Position numbers and translations under genes: made by a program
Origin: Chryseobacterium viscerum
Lineage (GTDB): Bacteria; Bacteroidota; Bacteroidia; Flavobacteriales; Weeksellaceae
DNA length: 64,000 nucleotides
Direction: 5' to 3'
Assembly: GCF_002899945.2 (NCBI RefSeq)
Contig: NZ_PPEG02000008.1
Span: forward strand, 285,347-349,346
Notes under the pieces: model-generated
The model's input: the letters and a program-made list of their open reading frames with translations, nothing else
Database searches by the model: none
Told to the model about the DNA's origin: nothing
Part shown: in pieces, positions 1 through 9,144 of the stretch
Position numbering within the stretch: the first letter of the stretch is position 1
Layout: the number at the start of each line of letters is the position of its first letter

Positions 1-3000
1 TCTTCTTTTTTGATAGGTTTAATCTTTTCCTGTAATGTTTCAAAGATGACATACAGAACCGGAATAACAAATAATCCCAAAATAGTTCCTATCAATAGTC
101 CGATTGCCGCACCCGTCGCAATAGATCTGTTCCCTACTGCACCAATTCCACTTGCCAGAACTAGCGGCAGTAAACCGAAGATAAAGGCAAACGATGTCAT
201 TAGAATCGGTCTCACCCTGGCTTTTGCTGCATTAATGGCTGACATTACAATCGTTTCACCATGATGCCTTCTCTGAACAGCAAATTCGACAATAAGGATC
301 GCATTTTTCGCCAGTAGTCCTACAAGCATGATCAGGGCAATCTGGAAATAAATATTATTTTCCAAGCCCATAATCTTCTGTCCGAAGTACGCTCCCATTA
401 CCCCAAGAGGAAGAGAAATAACAACGATCAGTGGAAGAATATAGCTTTCATACTGTGCAGAAAGGATAAAGTAAACGAAGATCAAACTTAGCCCGAAAAT
501 AAGAAGCGTCTGAGATCCTGAGTTTAATTCTTCTCTCGTCAACCCGGTAAATTCTACGGCATAGTTTTGATTCAGGGTTTCATTGGCCACCTGCTGTACA
601 GCAGTAATGGCATCCCCGGAACTATATCCATCAGAGTTTGCTCCGGTTACCTTTACTGAAGTAAACAGGTTATAACGGCTTACAGACTGTGGTCCATATG
701 CTTTTTTCAATGTTACAAACTGTGAAATCGGAGACATGACACCGGAACCGGTTTTTACATAGATCTCATTCAGATTTTCGATGTTCTTTCTGTTTTCAGG
801 AAGTGCCTGAACCATTACTCTGAACTGTTTCCCATACTTGGTAAAGTCGGCCGTATAAATACCTCCAATATACCCCTGCATGGTAGACAGAATATCATTT
901 ACAGAAACCCCAAGCTGTTTGCTCAGTGGAACATTAATTTCCATCTGATACTGAGGATATTTTGTATTGAATGAAGTTTGTGCAAATTGAATTTCCGGTC
1001 TCTCCATCAGCTTGCCGATGAATTCATTGGTTTTATTATCAAGGTCCGCATATTCTCCACCTGATTTGTCCAGCAATACCATCTCAAAACCTGCACTGTT
1101 ACCAAATCCTGGTACACTTGGCGGTTGGAAGAATACTACTTTCGCATCAGGAACGGCTCCTACAATTCCAAATAGTTTTTTGGTGATATCTTCAGAAGTC
1201 TGACCATCTTTTTTTCTTTCCTCGAAAGGTTTTAGTTTAACAAAGGCTAGACCGTTGTTACTTCCGTTTCCGGATAAAAATCCTCTACCAGTAGAAATTG
1301 TTACATTCTGTACTCCAGGAACCTTCATTGCTTTGGCCTGAAGTGTTTTCAAAGCGTTGTAAGTTCTTTCCATAGAAGCTCCCGGAGGAAGCTGAACATC
1401 TGTAAAGATAATCCCTCTGTCTTCTGTAGGTACAAACCCTTTCTTCATACTGCTGCTTGCCCAGAATAAGATTCCTCCGGTAATAGCGAAGATAACCAGG
1501 GTTACCCATTTATGTCTTAGCAGGAATACAAATCCTCTTCCGTAACGCTCAGTTGTTGTTTTAAAAGCAATATTAAACTTATAGAAAAACTTCTGCAGCA
1601 GATTTAGGTTTTTGTACTCTGTATGATGCTCTGCGTGAGGTTTCAGGAATAATGAACATAAAACCGGACTCAGCGTTAATGCGTTGATAGCAGAAATGAT
1701 GATGGCTATGATCAGCGTAATCCCAAACTGTTGGTAGAATACCCCTGTAGGACCTGTAATAAACGTTACAGGGATAAATACGGCTGCCATTACCAAAGTA
1801 ATAGAGATAATAGCCCCTGTAATCTCGTCCATCGCTTCTACGGTTGCCTTTTTAGCATCAGAAATACCGTGCTCCATCTTCGCATGAACGGCCTCGACGA
1901 CGACAATCGCGTCATCCACCACAATACCGATGGCAAGTACCAATGCAAACAAGGTCAATAGGTTCAATGAATATCCGAAAAGATTCAGGAAGAAGAATGC
2001 CCCAACAATAGATACCGGAACCGCAATGGCTGGAATCAGGGTAGATCTGAAGTCCTGAAGGAAAATATACACTACAATAAATACAAGGATGAAGGCTTCG
2101 ATCAGGGTATGTACTACCTTTTCAATAGAAGCTTCCAGGAATTCATTGGTATCAAAGTTAAAAGTATATTTAACGCCTTTAGGGAAAGTGCTTTCTGCAG
2201 ATTTCAGATACGTTTTTATATTTTTAATAATCTCCTGTGCGTTGGAACCTGGTGTCTGGAAGATCCCCATACTGATGGAAGGATTGTTTCCGTTCTCCCC
2301 GATTCCTGTATAAGACTGTCCTGCCAGTTCTACTTTAGCAACGTCTTTCAGCATCAGATTTTGTCCGTTTGCAAGAGATTTGATGATGATATTATCGTAC
2401 TGTTCTTTATCGTTGAATTTACCTACATACTTGATGATATATTCAAAAGAACTTCCACTGTTCTGACCAATAGAACCCGCCGCAGCTTCTCTACTCTGCT
2501 CATTGATTGCATTGGTAACATCCGTAGGAGTTACGCTGTAGGCAGCCATTTTTGCAGGATCCAGCCAGATTCTCATGGAGTAGTTTTTACCTCCGAAAAC
2601 GTTGGCATCCCCTACACCATTTACTCTTTTAAGGTTTGGAATAATATTGATATTCAAAAAGTTCTGAAGGTATACGTCATCAAGATCTTTATTTTCAGAA
2701 TAGAAAGACATATACATCAGGGCACTTGTCTGCTGCTTTTGAGTTACAACCCCTGAACGCGTCACTTCGGACGGCAGCAAAGGTGTCGCTCTGGCCACAC
2801 GGTTTTGTACGTTTACCGCTGCAATATCCGGGTCTATTCCTTGTTTAAAGAAAACCTGGATCTGGGCAGATCCATCATTTCCCGCAGAGGAAGTGATATA
2901 ATCCATTCCTTCCACCCCGTTGATCTGCTCTTCCAAAGGTACTACCACACTCTTCATCACCGTTTCCGCATTGGCTCCTGTATAGTTTGCAGAAACACTT

Positions 3001-3128
3001 ACCGTGGGCGGTGCAATGTCCGGATACTGTGTAACCGGTAACGAGATCAGCCCTAGCACACCGAGAATCACAATCAAGATTGAGATTACGGTAGATAAAA
3101 CCGGTCTGTTAATAAAGTTTTTTATCAT
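1..3128 (-). CDS. RND multidrug efflux pump, inner-membrane subunit (AcrB/HAE1 type), partial
   Basis: Proton-driven inner-membrane pump of a tripartite drug/solute exporter. Translation of the minus strand starts MIKNFINRPVLSTVISILIV and stays open for 1042 residues to the window edge; family members are about 1040-1060 residues, so only a few C-terminal residues are missing. The first transmembrane helix is followed by a large periplasmic porter domain (PDIAPPTVSVSANYTGA), and the conserved transmembrane-helix-4 aspartate pair is visible in GIVVDDAIVVVEA near residues 405-408, where AcrB has its proton-relay aspartates. The ATG overlaps the adaptor's stop codon by one base (TAATG), so the two are translationally coupled. 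An outer-membrane channel gene would be expected just outside the left edge. Substrate cannot be told from sequence. Confidence 0.95.
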   Translation of the reverse strand, partial: MIKNFINRPVLSTVISILIVILGVLGLISLPVTQYPDIAPPTVSVSANYTGANAETVMKSVVVPLEEQINGVEGMDYITSSAGNDGSAQIQVFFKQGIDPDIAAVNVQNRVARATPLLPSEVTRSGVVTQKQQTSALMYMSFYSENKDLDDVYLQNFLNINIIPNLKRVNGVGDANVFGGKNYSMRIWLDPAKMAAYSVTPTDVTNAINEQSREAAAGSIGQNSGSSFEYIIKYVGKFNDKEQYDNIIIKSLANGQNLMLKDVAKVELAGQSYTGIGENGNNPSISMGIFQTPGSNAQEIIKNIKTYLKSAESTFPKGVKYTFNFDTNEFLEASIEKVVHTLIEAFILVFIVVYIFLQDFRSTLIPAIAVPVSIVGAFFFLNLFGYSLNLLTLFALVLAIGIVVDDAIVVVEAVHAKMEHGISDAKKATVEAMDEITGAIISITLVMAAVFIPVTFITGPTGVFYQQFGITLIIAIIISAINALTLSPVLCSLFLKPHAEHHTEYKNLNLLQKFFYKFNIAFKTTTERYGRGFVFLLRHKWVTLVIFAITGGILFWASSSMKKGFVPTEDRGIIFTDVQLPPGASMERTYNALKTLQAKAMKVPGVQNVTISTGRGFLSGNGSNNGLAFVKLKPFEERKKDGQTSEDITKKLFGIVGAVPDAKVVFFQPPSVPGFGNSAGFEMVLLDKSGGEYADLDNKTNEFIGKLMERPEIQFAQTSFNTKYPQYQMEINVPLSKQLGVSVNDILSTMQGYIGGIYTADFTKYGKQFRVMVQALPENRKNIENLNEIYVKTGSGVMSPISQFVTLKKAYGPQSVSRYNLFTSVKVTGANSDGYSSGDAITAVQQVANETLNQNYAVEFTGLTREELNSGSQTLLIFGLSLIFVYFILSAQYESYILPLIVVISLPLGVMGAYFGQKIMGLENNIYFQIALIMLVGLLAKNAILIVEFAVQRRHHGETIVMSAINAAKARVRPILMTSFAFIFGLLPLVLASGIGAVGNRSIATGAAIGLLIGTILGLFVIPVLYVIFETLQEKIKPIKKE

Positions 3129-4315
3129 TAGAATTTCGGTTTTATTGATTGAACAAGACTATCCATTTTGATTGGTTTTGGCTTCACAGCTGTTCCTGGT
3201 TTCAAACCTCCGATACCTGCTGCAATAACTGTTTCCCCTTTATTAACTCCTGATTTTATAAGAGCCAAATTGTCGATTCTGTCAATAACATTTACCACAA
3301 CGTTTCTCGCAGTATCTCCTTTTTCTACTTTATATACGTACACAATACCTTGTTGTTCGTACGTAGCACTTTCAGGAACGACAAGAACATTATCATAACG
3401 CTGAGGGAATCTGATGGTTCCACTATTACCATTGCTTAATAATTTTTGAGCATTGGAGAACACAACTCTGAACTGAATGGTCCCTGTTGTAGGATCAATC
3501 TGGCCGGTAATGGCTTCAATTTTTCCTTTTTCAGGATAAAGGCTTCCGTTTGCTAGCTGCAGCTCAACCATGGGTAGGTTTTTGATTTTCTCAGGCATAG
3601 AAGATCCGGGAGCTTTTTCAAGGAAATCAAAATACTCTTTTTCATTCATTGCAAAGTAGGCAAAGATCTCAGAAGTATCAGAAATAGTTGTCAGAGGGGT
3701 CTGATCAGACGGTCCTACCAAACTTCCTACTTTTAACGGAAGTCTTCCGATTACCCCTGAAATAGGAGCACGAATAATTGAGTATTCGATATTTGCTTCC
3801 ACTCCTTTATAATTGGCTTCTGCCTGCCTTTTAGCAGCATTGGCCTGTTGTAACTGAGCTTGGGCCTGAGCCAGCTGAGCCTGGGCTGTCTGTAACTGTA
3901 CGTTGCTGATGATATTCTTCTGAACCAGAGGTTTTAGTTTGTTCACTTCAACCTGGGCAGCATTTACAGAAGCCTGAGCCGCTGCAATACTGGATTCAGC
4001 AGCGCCAATTCCTGCTTTGGAAGCCGCGGCATTTTCGTTCAGAATATTAGTTTCCAGACGGAACAATGGCTGCCCCTTTGTAACATATTGTCCTTCATCT
4101 ACCAATACCTGGGTAATGTAACCCTGTATTTTTGCACGTACATCATTGTTTACTCTACCTTGGATGGTAGCCGGAAACGTCTGATAACCCACTATATTTT
4201 TTGACTCCACAGAAACAACAGGGTACGGCTTGGCACCATCTTGTTTGGGAGCTTCTTTTTTGCAGGCAGTCAGTGAAAGCGCTGCAATGGAAAGTATAAC
4301 TAGCTTATTATTCAT
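3128..4315 (-). CDS. RND efflux periplasmic adaptor (membrane fusion) lipoprotein
   Basis: Periplasmic adaptor linking the RND pump to an outer-membrane channel (AcrA/HlyD family). 395 residues. The signal peptide ends in a lipobox, LTAC, with the lipidated Cys at residue 18, so the protein is membrane-anchored. Residues about 60-95 and 175-205 form the split lipoyl domain (VRAKIQGYITQVLVDEGQYV and IIRAPISGVIGRL). Between them an Ala/Gln-rich stretch (AQAQLAQAQAQLQQANAAKR) is the alpha-helical hairpin. The C-terminal beta-barrel and membrane-proximal domains follow. It lies between its regulator (one base of spacing) and the pump (one-base overlap), so the three form one transcription unit. 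Confidence 0.95.
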   Translation of the reverse strand: MNNKLVILSIAALSLTACKKEAPKQDGAKPYPVVSVESKNIVGYQTFPATIQGRVNNDVRAKIQGYITQVLVDEGQYVTKGQPLFRLETNILNENAAASKAGIGAAESSIAAAQASVNAAQVEVNKLKPLVQKNIISNVQLQTAQAQLAQAQAQLQQANAAKRQAEANYKGVEANIEYSIIRAPISGVIGRLPLKVGSLVGPSDQTPLTTISDTSEIFAYFAMNEKEYFDFLEKAPGSSMPEKIKNLPMVELQLANGSLYPEKGKIEAITGQIDPTTGTIQFRVVFSNAQKLLSNGNSGTIRFPQRYDNVLVVPESATYEQQGIVYVYKVEKGDTARNVVVNVIDRIDNLALIKSGVNKGETVIAAGIGGLKPGTAVKPKPIKMDSLVQSIKPKF

Positions 4316-4316
4316 T

Positions 4317-4772
4317 TTATAGTTTATTAAGAGATTCCTGAATATTTTCTATGTTTTTATTTAAGAGTGCTTTGTAAACTTCTATTCTTTCATTGTATCC
4401 ATCGTCTTTACTTTTTTTAAAATTGTTTAAATCATCTAATAGTTTTAATTCGTCCTGCATCTTTTGTACAATTTTTTCGAATCGTATTTTCTTGTATTCA
4501 TCATTGATGAAAAAATATCGTTTCCGCTCATCCATTTTATTGTGGTCTACAATAAGCTGTGCATTTAATAGTAATGAAATACTTGTAGAAACAGAGCTTT
4601 TGCTCGCAGAGAGCACTTCAACAAATTCGTCAAAAGTAATTCCTACTTTCTCATAGTCAAAAAGAAGGTAGGAATAAATTTTCGATGCTAAAGGGGGTAA
4701 GCTAAACACGGTGCCATAGAACTTTACGGCATCCTGAAAAATTTTTTCATCAATTTCTATACTTTGGTGCAT
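4317..4772 (-). CDS. GbsR/MarR-type winged-helix transcriptional regulator
   Basis: Probable local regulator of the efflux operon. 151 residues; the N-terminal 90 residues read as a winged helix-turn-helix (ITFDEFVEVLSASKSSVSTS as the recognition region, then the wing LIVDHNKMDERKRYFFIND), followed by a helical C-terminus likely used for dimerisation. The pattern is closest to the GbsR/MarR group. It is the first gene of the operon and is separated by a single base from the adaptor gene, so it probably controls its own transcription. Ligand unknown. Function inferred from fold and position. Confidence 0.85.
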   Translation of the reverse strand: MHQSIEIDEKIFQDAVKFYGTVFSLPPLASKIYSYLLFDYEKVGITFDEFVEVLSASKSSVSTSISLLLNAQLIVDHNKMDERKRYFFINDEYKKIRFEKIVQKMQDELKLLDDLNNFKKSKDDGYNERIEVYKALLNKNIENIQESLNKL

Positions 4773-4789
4773 AATATAAAAATTTTTAA

Positions 4790-4816
4790 CAAAAGTAAAA
4801 ATTAGTTCAGAACCAA
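4790..4816 (-). promoter_or_regulatory. Putative promoter of the efflux operon
   Basis: On the minus strand a perfect Bacteroidetes -7 box, TACTTTTG, lies at 4797-4790. A TTG -33 element lies 16 bases further upstream (4816-4814), slightly close. The small inverted repeat GTTCAGAAC at 4805-4813 lies in the spacer, a plausible place for the operon's own regulator to bind. Confidence 0.5.
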
Positions 4817-4889
4817 ACGAACAAACTTGATAGAGTTTATAAATACACCCCGGTTTAAAAATTCAATGAAAGATGATTTAACTTTTTGC

Positions 4890-5402
4890 TTAAATTATAA
4901 TCTTCTCAAAGGCCTTTCTCATTCCGTCTTTTAAAAGAACCTCTCCACAATAGGAATAGCCTCTGCCTTCAAGGATTTTCAACATAGCAAGATTGTCATG
5001 ATTGGTATCTACTTTAATGCTCTGAATTCCATGGGACTTGGTAAATTCTTCAATCTGATCAAAAAGTTTTTTTACCATCCCTTGTCCTGCAAATTTTTCA
5101 TCAACAGCTACTCTGTGCACTACCACAAATTCACCGTCACTCAGCCATGCTCCTTCAATGGTGCTGTAAGCCGGCTCATCATTCAGGATCAAAGCTGCAT
5201 ATACCGCAATTTCCCCATCTACTGTCATCACATATGCGAATCCTTTGGCAATATCACTCTCTACTGTTCCAAGATTAGGATATCCGTTCTGCCATTGGGT
5301 ACTTCCATCCTGTCTTCTTCTTTCTATGGATTGCTGGATAATTTCCCAAATACTGTTTCTTTCTTCAATTTCCGCTTGTCTTAGTTTAATCTCTGGATTC
5401 AT
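4890..5402 (-). CDS. GNAT-family N-acetyltransferase
   Basis: Cytoplasmic acyl-CoA-dependent acetyltransferase of 170 residues. The acetyl-CoA binding motif A is clear: HRVAVDEKFAGQGMVKKLF at about residues 96-114, containing the pyrophosphate-binding loop (FAGQGM in place of the consensus Q/RxxGxG/A). Motif B follows (IKVDTNHDNLAMLKILEGRGYSYCG), the usual end of the fold. Acceptor substrate cannot be predicted. It is a monocistronic minus-strand gene, separated from the DUF2007 gene by a strong terminator. The start ATG was kept because it gives the usual family length and the following residues (IKLRQAEIEERNSIWEII) match a typical GNAT first strand and helix. Confidence 0.9.
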   Translation of the reverse strand: MNPEIKLRQAEIEERNSIWEIIQQSIERRRQDGSTQWQNGYPNLGTVESDIAKGFAYVMTVDGEIAVYAALILNDEPAYSTIEGAWLSDGEFVVVHRVAVDEKFAGQGMVKKLFDQIEEFTKSHGIQSIKVDTNHDNLAMLKILEGRGYSYCGEVLLKDGMRKAFEKIII

Positions 5403-5504
5403 GTTGTCATATTTGATTAAAATATTGGATGGTTTAAAGAATTAAAAATCTAGCATGACAGCTATTTGTTTAATCTTTAAAACCTTCTTCTATAATAGTT
5501 TATA

Positions 5505-5544
5505 ATTAAAAAACCGAAAATTAATAAGAAATTAATTTTCGGTT
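5505..5544 (-). terminator. Rho-independent terminator after the DUF2007 gene
   Basis: A perfect 14-bp stem (5512-5525 with 5531-5544, 5-base loop AAGAA) is followed on the minus strand by a run of T. It ends the DUF2007 transcript before the acetyltransferase gene. Confidence 0.85.
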
Positions 5545-5576
5545 CGAAGTAGTAAAATTTAAAATTATGAAATTGT

Positions 5577-5807
5577 TTATTGATTCTCACTTTGTTGAAG
5601 GTAAGCATCAATAATATCAAATGCTTTTGTTTCATCTTCCAAATCTACCATTACCTTTAGCGAAGTTGCTGTAGGCGTTGTAGTAAACGTAAGATAGTTA
5701 TTTTCAACGGTATTTGTAATTTCAGCATCATCCAATTTAGACTTAACCAATTGAATTTCTGAAGGGTTATCACTTACATAAACCGATACTCTCGTACTTC
5801 TTTCCAT
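5577..5807 (-). CDS. DUF2007 small cytoplasmic protein
   Basis: 76-residue protein resembling the DUF2007 (putative signal-transducing) family: a short ferredoxin-like or PII-like fold in which a first strand and helix (RVSVYVSDNPSEIQLVKSKL) precede NTVENNYLTF and a C-terminal helix (DETKAFDIIDAYLQQ). Function is not established. It is downstream of the lysine aminotransferase gene by 62 bases on the same strand and could be co-transcribed with it; a strong terminator follows. No signal peptide or membrane segment. Confidence 0.8.
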   Translation of the reverse strand: MERSTRVSVYVSDNPSEIQLVKSKLDDAEITNTVENNYLTFTTTPTATSLKVMVDLEDETKAFDIIDAYLQQSENQ

Positions 5808-5869
5808 ATCCTAATTGTTTGAGTATCTAAATATACGATAATTTTTTCAAAATTACAAATCCCGGAAGT

Positions 5870-7195
5870 TTAAATTTTATTAATATTGTTTTCAATTTTG
5901 TCTAAAGCAAGCTGGATTTCTTCCTTTGTAACATTCAAATGAGGTCTGAAACGAAGAGACTGATCCCCGCATGGAAGAATGATCAATCCATCGTTGAAAA
6001 GCTCACTCATCAGGTGGTTTCTTTGTTCTGCAGTGGGCAGATCAATCGCACACATCAAGCCTCTTCCTCTTGCATTTGAAATTTTTTCAGGATACTTTTC
6101 AGCAAAACCTTTTAAGCTTTCCAATAGGAAGTCTCCAACTACTCTTGCATTTTCTACAAGGTTTTCTTTTTCGATAACTTCCATTACCAGCTGGAAACGA
6201 AGCATGTCTATAAAGTTTCCTCCGAAGGTAGAATTGATTCTTGAACTTTCTCTGAAAACGTTATTCGGAACTTCGTCAAACTTTTCTTTATTGGCTAATA
6301 CACCGCAAACCTGTGCTTTTTTCCCGAAAGAAATGATATCCGGTTTTGCTGTAAAATGCTGGAATGCCCACATTTTCCCTGTAATAGCAATCCCTGTCTG
6401 AACTTCATCAAAAATAAGTAAGATTTCGTTGTCATCACAGATTCTTCTTAATCCTAATAAGAATTCGTCTCTGAAATGATTGTCACCTCCTTCTGCCTGA
6501 ATAGGTTCTATGATGATGCAAGCCACTTTATTAGGGTTCATCAGGATAGCCTCTTCAATCTGAAGTAAAGCAAGGTTTTCGTTTTTGATCGTTTCTTCCA
6601 GGTTTTCTTCTGTAATCGGGAATTTTAATTTTGGATTTAAAATTCTCGGCCAGTTGAACATTGGGAAATATTGGTACTTTCTTGGGTCAGAAGTATTGGT
6701 TAAGCTCAATGTATAACCGCTTCTTCCGTGGAAAGCCTGTTTGAAGTGAATACAGATTCCTGCTTCTGTATCTAGTCCTTTTGCAAAGTTTTTGCGGGTT
6801 TTCCAGTCGAAGCATGCCTTCATTGCATTTTCAACGCCCAGGCTTCCGCCTTCAATAAAGAAAGCATATTGTAATTCTTCAGGAATAACTACTCTCTCGA
6901 ATACTTCAAGGAAATGAGCGTATTCTTCTGAGTAAACGTCAGCCAAAGTAGGCTTGTTCACCGCCATTCTTCCCAACCATTCTGATCTTTCTAAAAGATA
7001 AGGGTGATTGTATCCGATAGACGCTGATGCAAACATGGAGAACATATCCAGATACTCTTTGTCTGTCAATTTATCATAAAGCCATGATCCATGTGATTTT
7101 TCAATATCCATCACAAAATCGAAACCGTCTGCCAACACATGTCTTCCTACTGTTTCTTTTACTTTATTTGCTTTTATATCTAATGTTTGTTCCAT
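5870..7195 (-). CDS. lat: L-lysine 6-aminotransferase
   Basis: PLP-dependent class III aminotransferase of 441 residues that transfers the epsilon-amino group of L-lysine to 2-oxoglutarate, giving alpha-aminoadipate semialdehyde (cyclising to piperideine-6-carboxylate) and glutamate. The sequence follows the LAT branch (GRHVLADGFDFVMDIEKSHG, EYLDMFSMFASASIGYNHP, FFIEGGSLGVENAMKACFDW). The PLP-binding lysine lies in IISFGKKAQVCGV near residue 290, and IFDEVQTGI supplies the conserved Asp that contacts the cofactor ring nitrogen. Directly upstream on the same strand is the aldehyde dehydrogenase expected to oxidise its product, so the two genes together carry lysine to 2-aminoadipate. Confidence 0.92.
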   Translation of the reverse strand: MEQTLDIKANKVKETVGRHVLADGFDFVMDIEKSHGSWLYDKLTDKEYLDMFSMFASASIGYNHPYLLERSEWLGRMAVNKPTLADVYSEEYAHFLEVFERVVIPEELQYAFFIEGGSLGVENAMKACFDWKTRKNFAKGLDTEAGICIHFKQAFHGRSGYTLSLTNTSDPRKYQYFPMFNWPRILNPKLKFPITEENLEETIKNENLALLQIEEAILMNPNKVACIIIEPIQAEGGDNHFRDEFLLGLRRICDDNEILLIFDEVQTGIAITGKMWAFQHFTAKPDIISFGKKAQVCGVLANKEKFDEVPNNVFRESSRINSTFGGNFIDMLRFQLVMEVIEKENLVENARVVGDFLLESLKGFAEKYPEKISNARGRGLMCAIDLPTAEQRNHLMSELFNDGLIILPCGDQSLRFRPHLNVTKEEIQLALDKIENNINKI

Positions 7196-7221
7196 AATAA
7201 ATTGTTGTGTGATTTAATAAG

Positions 7222-7264
7222 TGAATGATTCAATGATCCAAAGAATGAATCATTGAATCATTCA
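7222..7264. repeat. Perfect 16-bp inverted repeat between the two lysine-catabolism genes
   Basis: TGAATGATTCAATGAT at 7222-7237 is matched by its exact reverse complement at 7249-7264, with an 11-base loop. There is no immediate T-run on the minus strand, so it looks less like a standard terminator than an RNA hairpin (mRNA stability or partial termination) or a protein-binding palindrome. Confidence 0.7.
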
Positions 7265-7307
7265 GGTTATTAAGTTTTTTGTTTTTCGAGTTCTTTAAGT
7301 AAAGCTT

Positions 7308-8858
7308 TTATAAATCAAACTTAATTCCTTGTGCTAAAGGAAGTTGTGCAGTATAATTTATAGTGTTAGTTTGTCTTCTCATATAGTACTTCCAAGCGTC
7401 AGAACCTGACTCTCTTCCTCCTCCGGTTTCTTTTTCTCCACCGAAAGCACCACCGATTTCCGCACCAGAAGTTCCGATGTTTACGTTGGCAATACCACAG
7501 TCTGAACCTGCATGAGAAAGGAACAATTCTGCCTCTCTTAAGTTCTGAGTCATGATAGCAGAAGATAGTCCCTGAGGAACATCATTCTGAATGGCAATAG
7601 CTTCTTCTAATGTTTTGTATTTGATAAGATATAAGATTGGTGCAAAGGTTTCATGCTGAACAATCTCATAAGAGTTTTTCACTTCTGCAACACAAGGTTT
7701 CACGTAGCATCCTGATTCGTAATCTTTTCCAGTTAAAACTCCGCCTTCAACAGCGAATTTTCCTCCTTCTTTTTTACATTTCTTGATCGCTTCTTCGTAT
7801 TGGTTTACCGCATCAGTGTCAATAAGTGGTCCTACATGGTTGTTTTCATCCAATGGATTTCCTATTTTAAGCTGGCCATAAGCTTTTGTCAGTCTTGTTT
7901 TTACTTCATTGTATACGCTTTCGTGGATGATCAGTCTTCTTGTTGAAGTACATCTCTGTCCTGCAGTTCCTACCGCCCCGAAAACTGCTCCGATGATAGA
8001 CATGTCAATATCGGCTTCTTTCGTAATGATAATAGCGTTGTTTCCTCCTAATTCAAGAATAGATTTTCCGAATCTTTCTGCTACTTTAGAAGAAACCATT
8101 CGTCCTACTCTTGTAGATCCTGTGAAAGATACCAGTGCTACTCTTTTATCGTCTACTAATTTCTGTCCGATTTCGTGGTCTGATACCAATACACTTGAAA
8201 GTCCTTCAGGAAGGTTATTCTCCTTTAAAACTTCAATCATTATATTCTGGCATGCAATGGCACAAAGTGGTGTTTTCTCAGATGGTTTCCAGATGGTAAC
8301 GTTACCACAGATCCATGCTAATGCTGTATTCCAAGACCACACAGCTACCGGGAAGTTGAATGCAGTGATGATTCCTACAACCCCTAGCGGATGGTATTGC
8401 TCATACATTCTGTGCCCTGGTCTTTCAGAGTGCATCGTGTACCCCTGAAGCTGTCTTGAAAGTCCTACCGCGAAATCGCAGATATCGATCATTTCCTGAA
8501 CTTCTCCAAGTCCTTCCTGTAATGACTTACCCATTTCGTAAGAAACAAGTTTACCAAGATCGTCTTTGTATTCTCTTAATTTTAAGCCCAGCTGTCTTAC
8601 GATCTCTCCTCTTTTGGGAGCCGGGATCAGTCTGAATTCCTGAAATGCTTTTTGAGCAGTTTCAATTACTTTGTCATAATCACTTTCTCCGGAAGTTTTT
8701 ACTTTAGCGATCAACTTTCCATCTACAGGAGAAATGCTTTCTATCACCTTTCCTGAAGCGAAATATTTTCCGCCTGTTGAGGTACCTTTATTTTCTTCTT
8801 TAATACCTAAATTTTTCAGCGTTTTTTCGATTCCGAAATCCTTTACTTTTTTTGACAT
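7308..8858 (-). CDS. Alpha-aminoadipate-semialdehyde dehydrogenase (ALDH7/antiquitin family)
   Basis: NAD(P)-dependent aldehyde dehydrogenase of 516 residues. The catalytic Cys is in GTAGQRCTSTRR near residue 303, and the general-base Glu in LELGGNNAII near residue 268. The NAD-site motifs FNFPVAVWSWN and FTGSTRVGR are present. The overall pattern (MHSERPGHRMYEQYHPLGVV; the C-terminal GGAFGGEKETGGGRESGSDAWK) is that of the ALDH7 branch rather than succinate-semialdehyde or betaine-aldehyde dehydrogenases. ALDH7 enzymes oxidise alpha-aminoadipate semialdehyde, exactly the product of the lysine 6-aminotransferase encoded 112 bases downstream, so the pair makes 2-aminoadipate from lysine. The substrate call relies on this context. 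Confidence 0.9.
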   Translation of the reverse strand: MSKKVKDFGIEKTLKNLGIKEENKGTSTGGKYFASGKVIESISPVDGKLIAKVKTSGESDYDKVIETAQKAFQEFRLIPAPKRGEIVRQLGLKLREYKDDLGKLVSYEMGKSLQEGLGEVQEMIDICDFAVGLSRQLQGYTMHSERPGHRMYEQYHPLGVVGIITAFNFPVAVWSWNTALAWICGNVTIWKPSEKTPLCAIACQNIMIEVLKENNLPEGLSSVLVSDHEIGQKLVDDKRVALVSFTGSTRVGRMVSSKVAERFGKSILELGGNNAIIITKEADIDMSIIGAVFGAVGTAGQRCTSTRRLIIHESVYNEVKTRLTKAYGQLKIGNPLDENNHVGPLIDTDAVNQYEEAIKKCKKEGGKFAVEGGVLTGKDYESGCYVKPCVAEVKNSYEIVQHETFAPILYLIKYKTLEEAIAIQNDVPQGLSSAIMTQNLREAELFLSHAGSDCGIANVNIGTSGAEIGGAFGGEKETGGGRESGSDAWKYYMRRQTNTINYTAQLPLAQGIKFDL

Positions 8859-8881
8859 AAAATCTTACTTTTCGTTCTCTC

Positions 8882-8910
8882 TAAAGATAAAAATATTATG
8901 CGAACCTCAA
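8882..8910 (-). promoter_or_regulatory. Promoter of the lysine-catabolism unit
   Basis: Minus strand: TTG at 8910-8908, 18 bases, then TATCTTTA at 8889-8882 (one mismatch to TAnnTTTG). It lies 24 bases upstream of the dehydrogenase ATG and is divergent from the promoter of the small membrane-peptide gene. Confidence 0.6.
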
Positions 8911-8937
8911 AACTTTAATTTTTAATGTGTTTTTTAT

Positions 8938-8968
8938 TTGGACTAATTATAAACATGCTTATCTTTGC
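8938..8968 (+). promoter_or_regulatory. Consensus Bacteroidetes promoter for the 49-residue protein
   Basis: TTG at 8938-8940, exactly 19 bases, then TATCTTTG at 8960-8967 followed by C. This is a full match to the flavobacterial consensus and supports real transcription of the short downstream gene. Confidence 0.8.
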
Positions 8969-8993
8969 AGGGTAATCATTTTGATAATCACCG

Positions 8994-9143
8994 ATGGAAA
9001 ATTCACAAGAAAACAACTCAAAGTTTAAAAAGTGGTTCAAGCGTGTAGGATGGGCGGGATTTGCTTTCTTTACCATTAAAGGCTTGATTTGGCTCGTCAT
9101 ATTCTACTTTGGAGCAGACACGCTTCAGAGTTGTATAAAATAA
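8994..9143 (+). CDS. Small single-pass membrane protein, 49 residues
   Basis: A short reading frame beginning MENSQENNSKFKKWFKRVGW and followed by one hydrophobic segment (GFAFFTIKGLIWLVIFYFGA) and a short polar tail ending SCIK. The N-terminus is polar and basic, so the likely topology is N-in with one helix. It is not a known family to me. It is supported by a consensus promoter about 25 bases upstream and a strong terminator that starts two bases after the stop codon, so it is a self-contained transcription unit. It is divergent from the lysine-degradation genes. Possible roles (membrane peptide, toxin-like or regulatory) cannot be decided. Confidence 0.7.
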   Translation: MENSQENNSKFKKWFKRVGWAGFAFFTIKGLIWLVIFYFGADTLQSCIK

Positions 9144-9144
9144 A

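Noticed and set aside
2109..2756. 215-residue plus-strand frame
   Set aside because: It lies antisense to the RND pump gene, has no family resemblance and reflects the codon pattern of the real gene.
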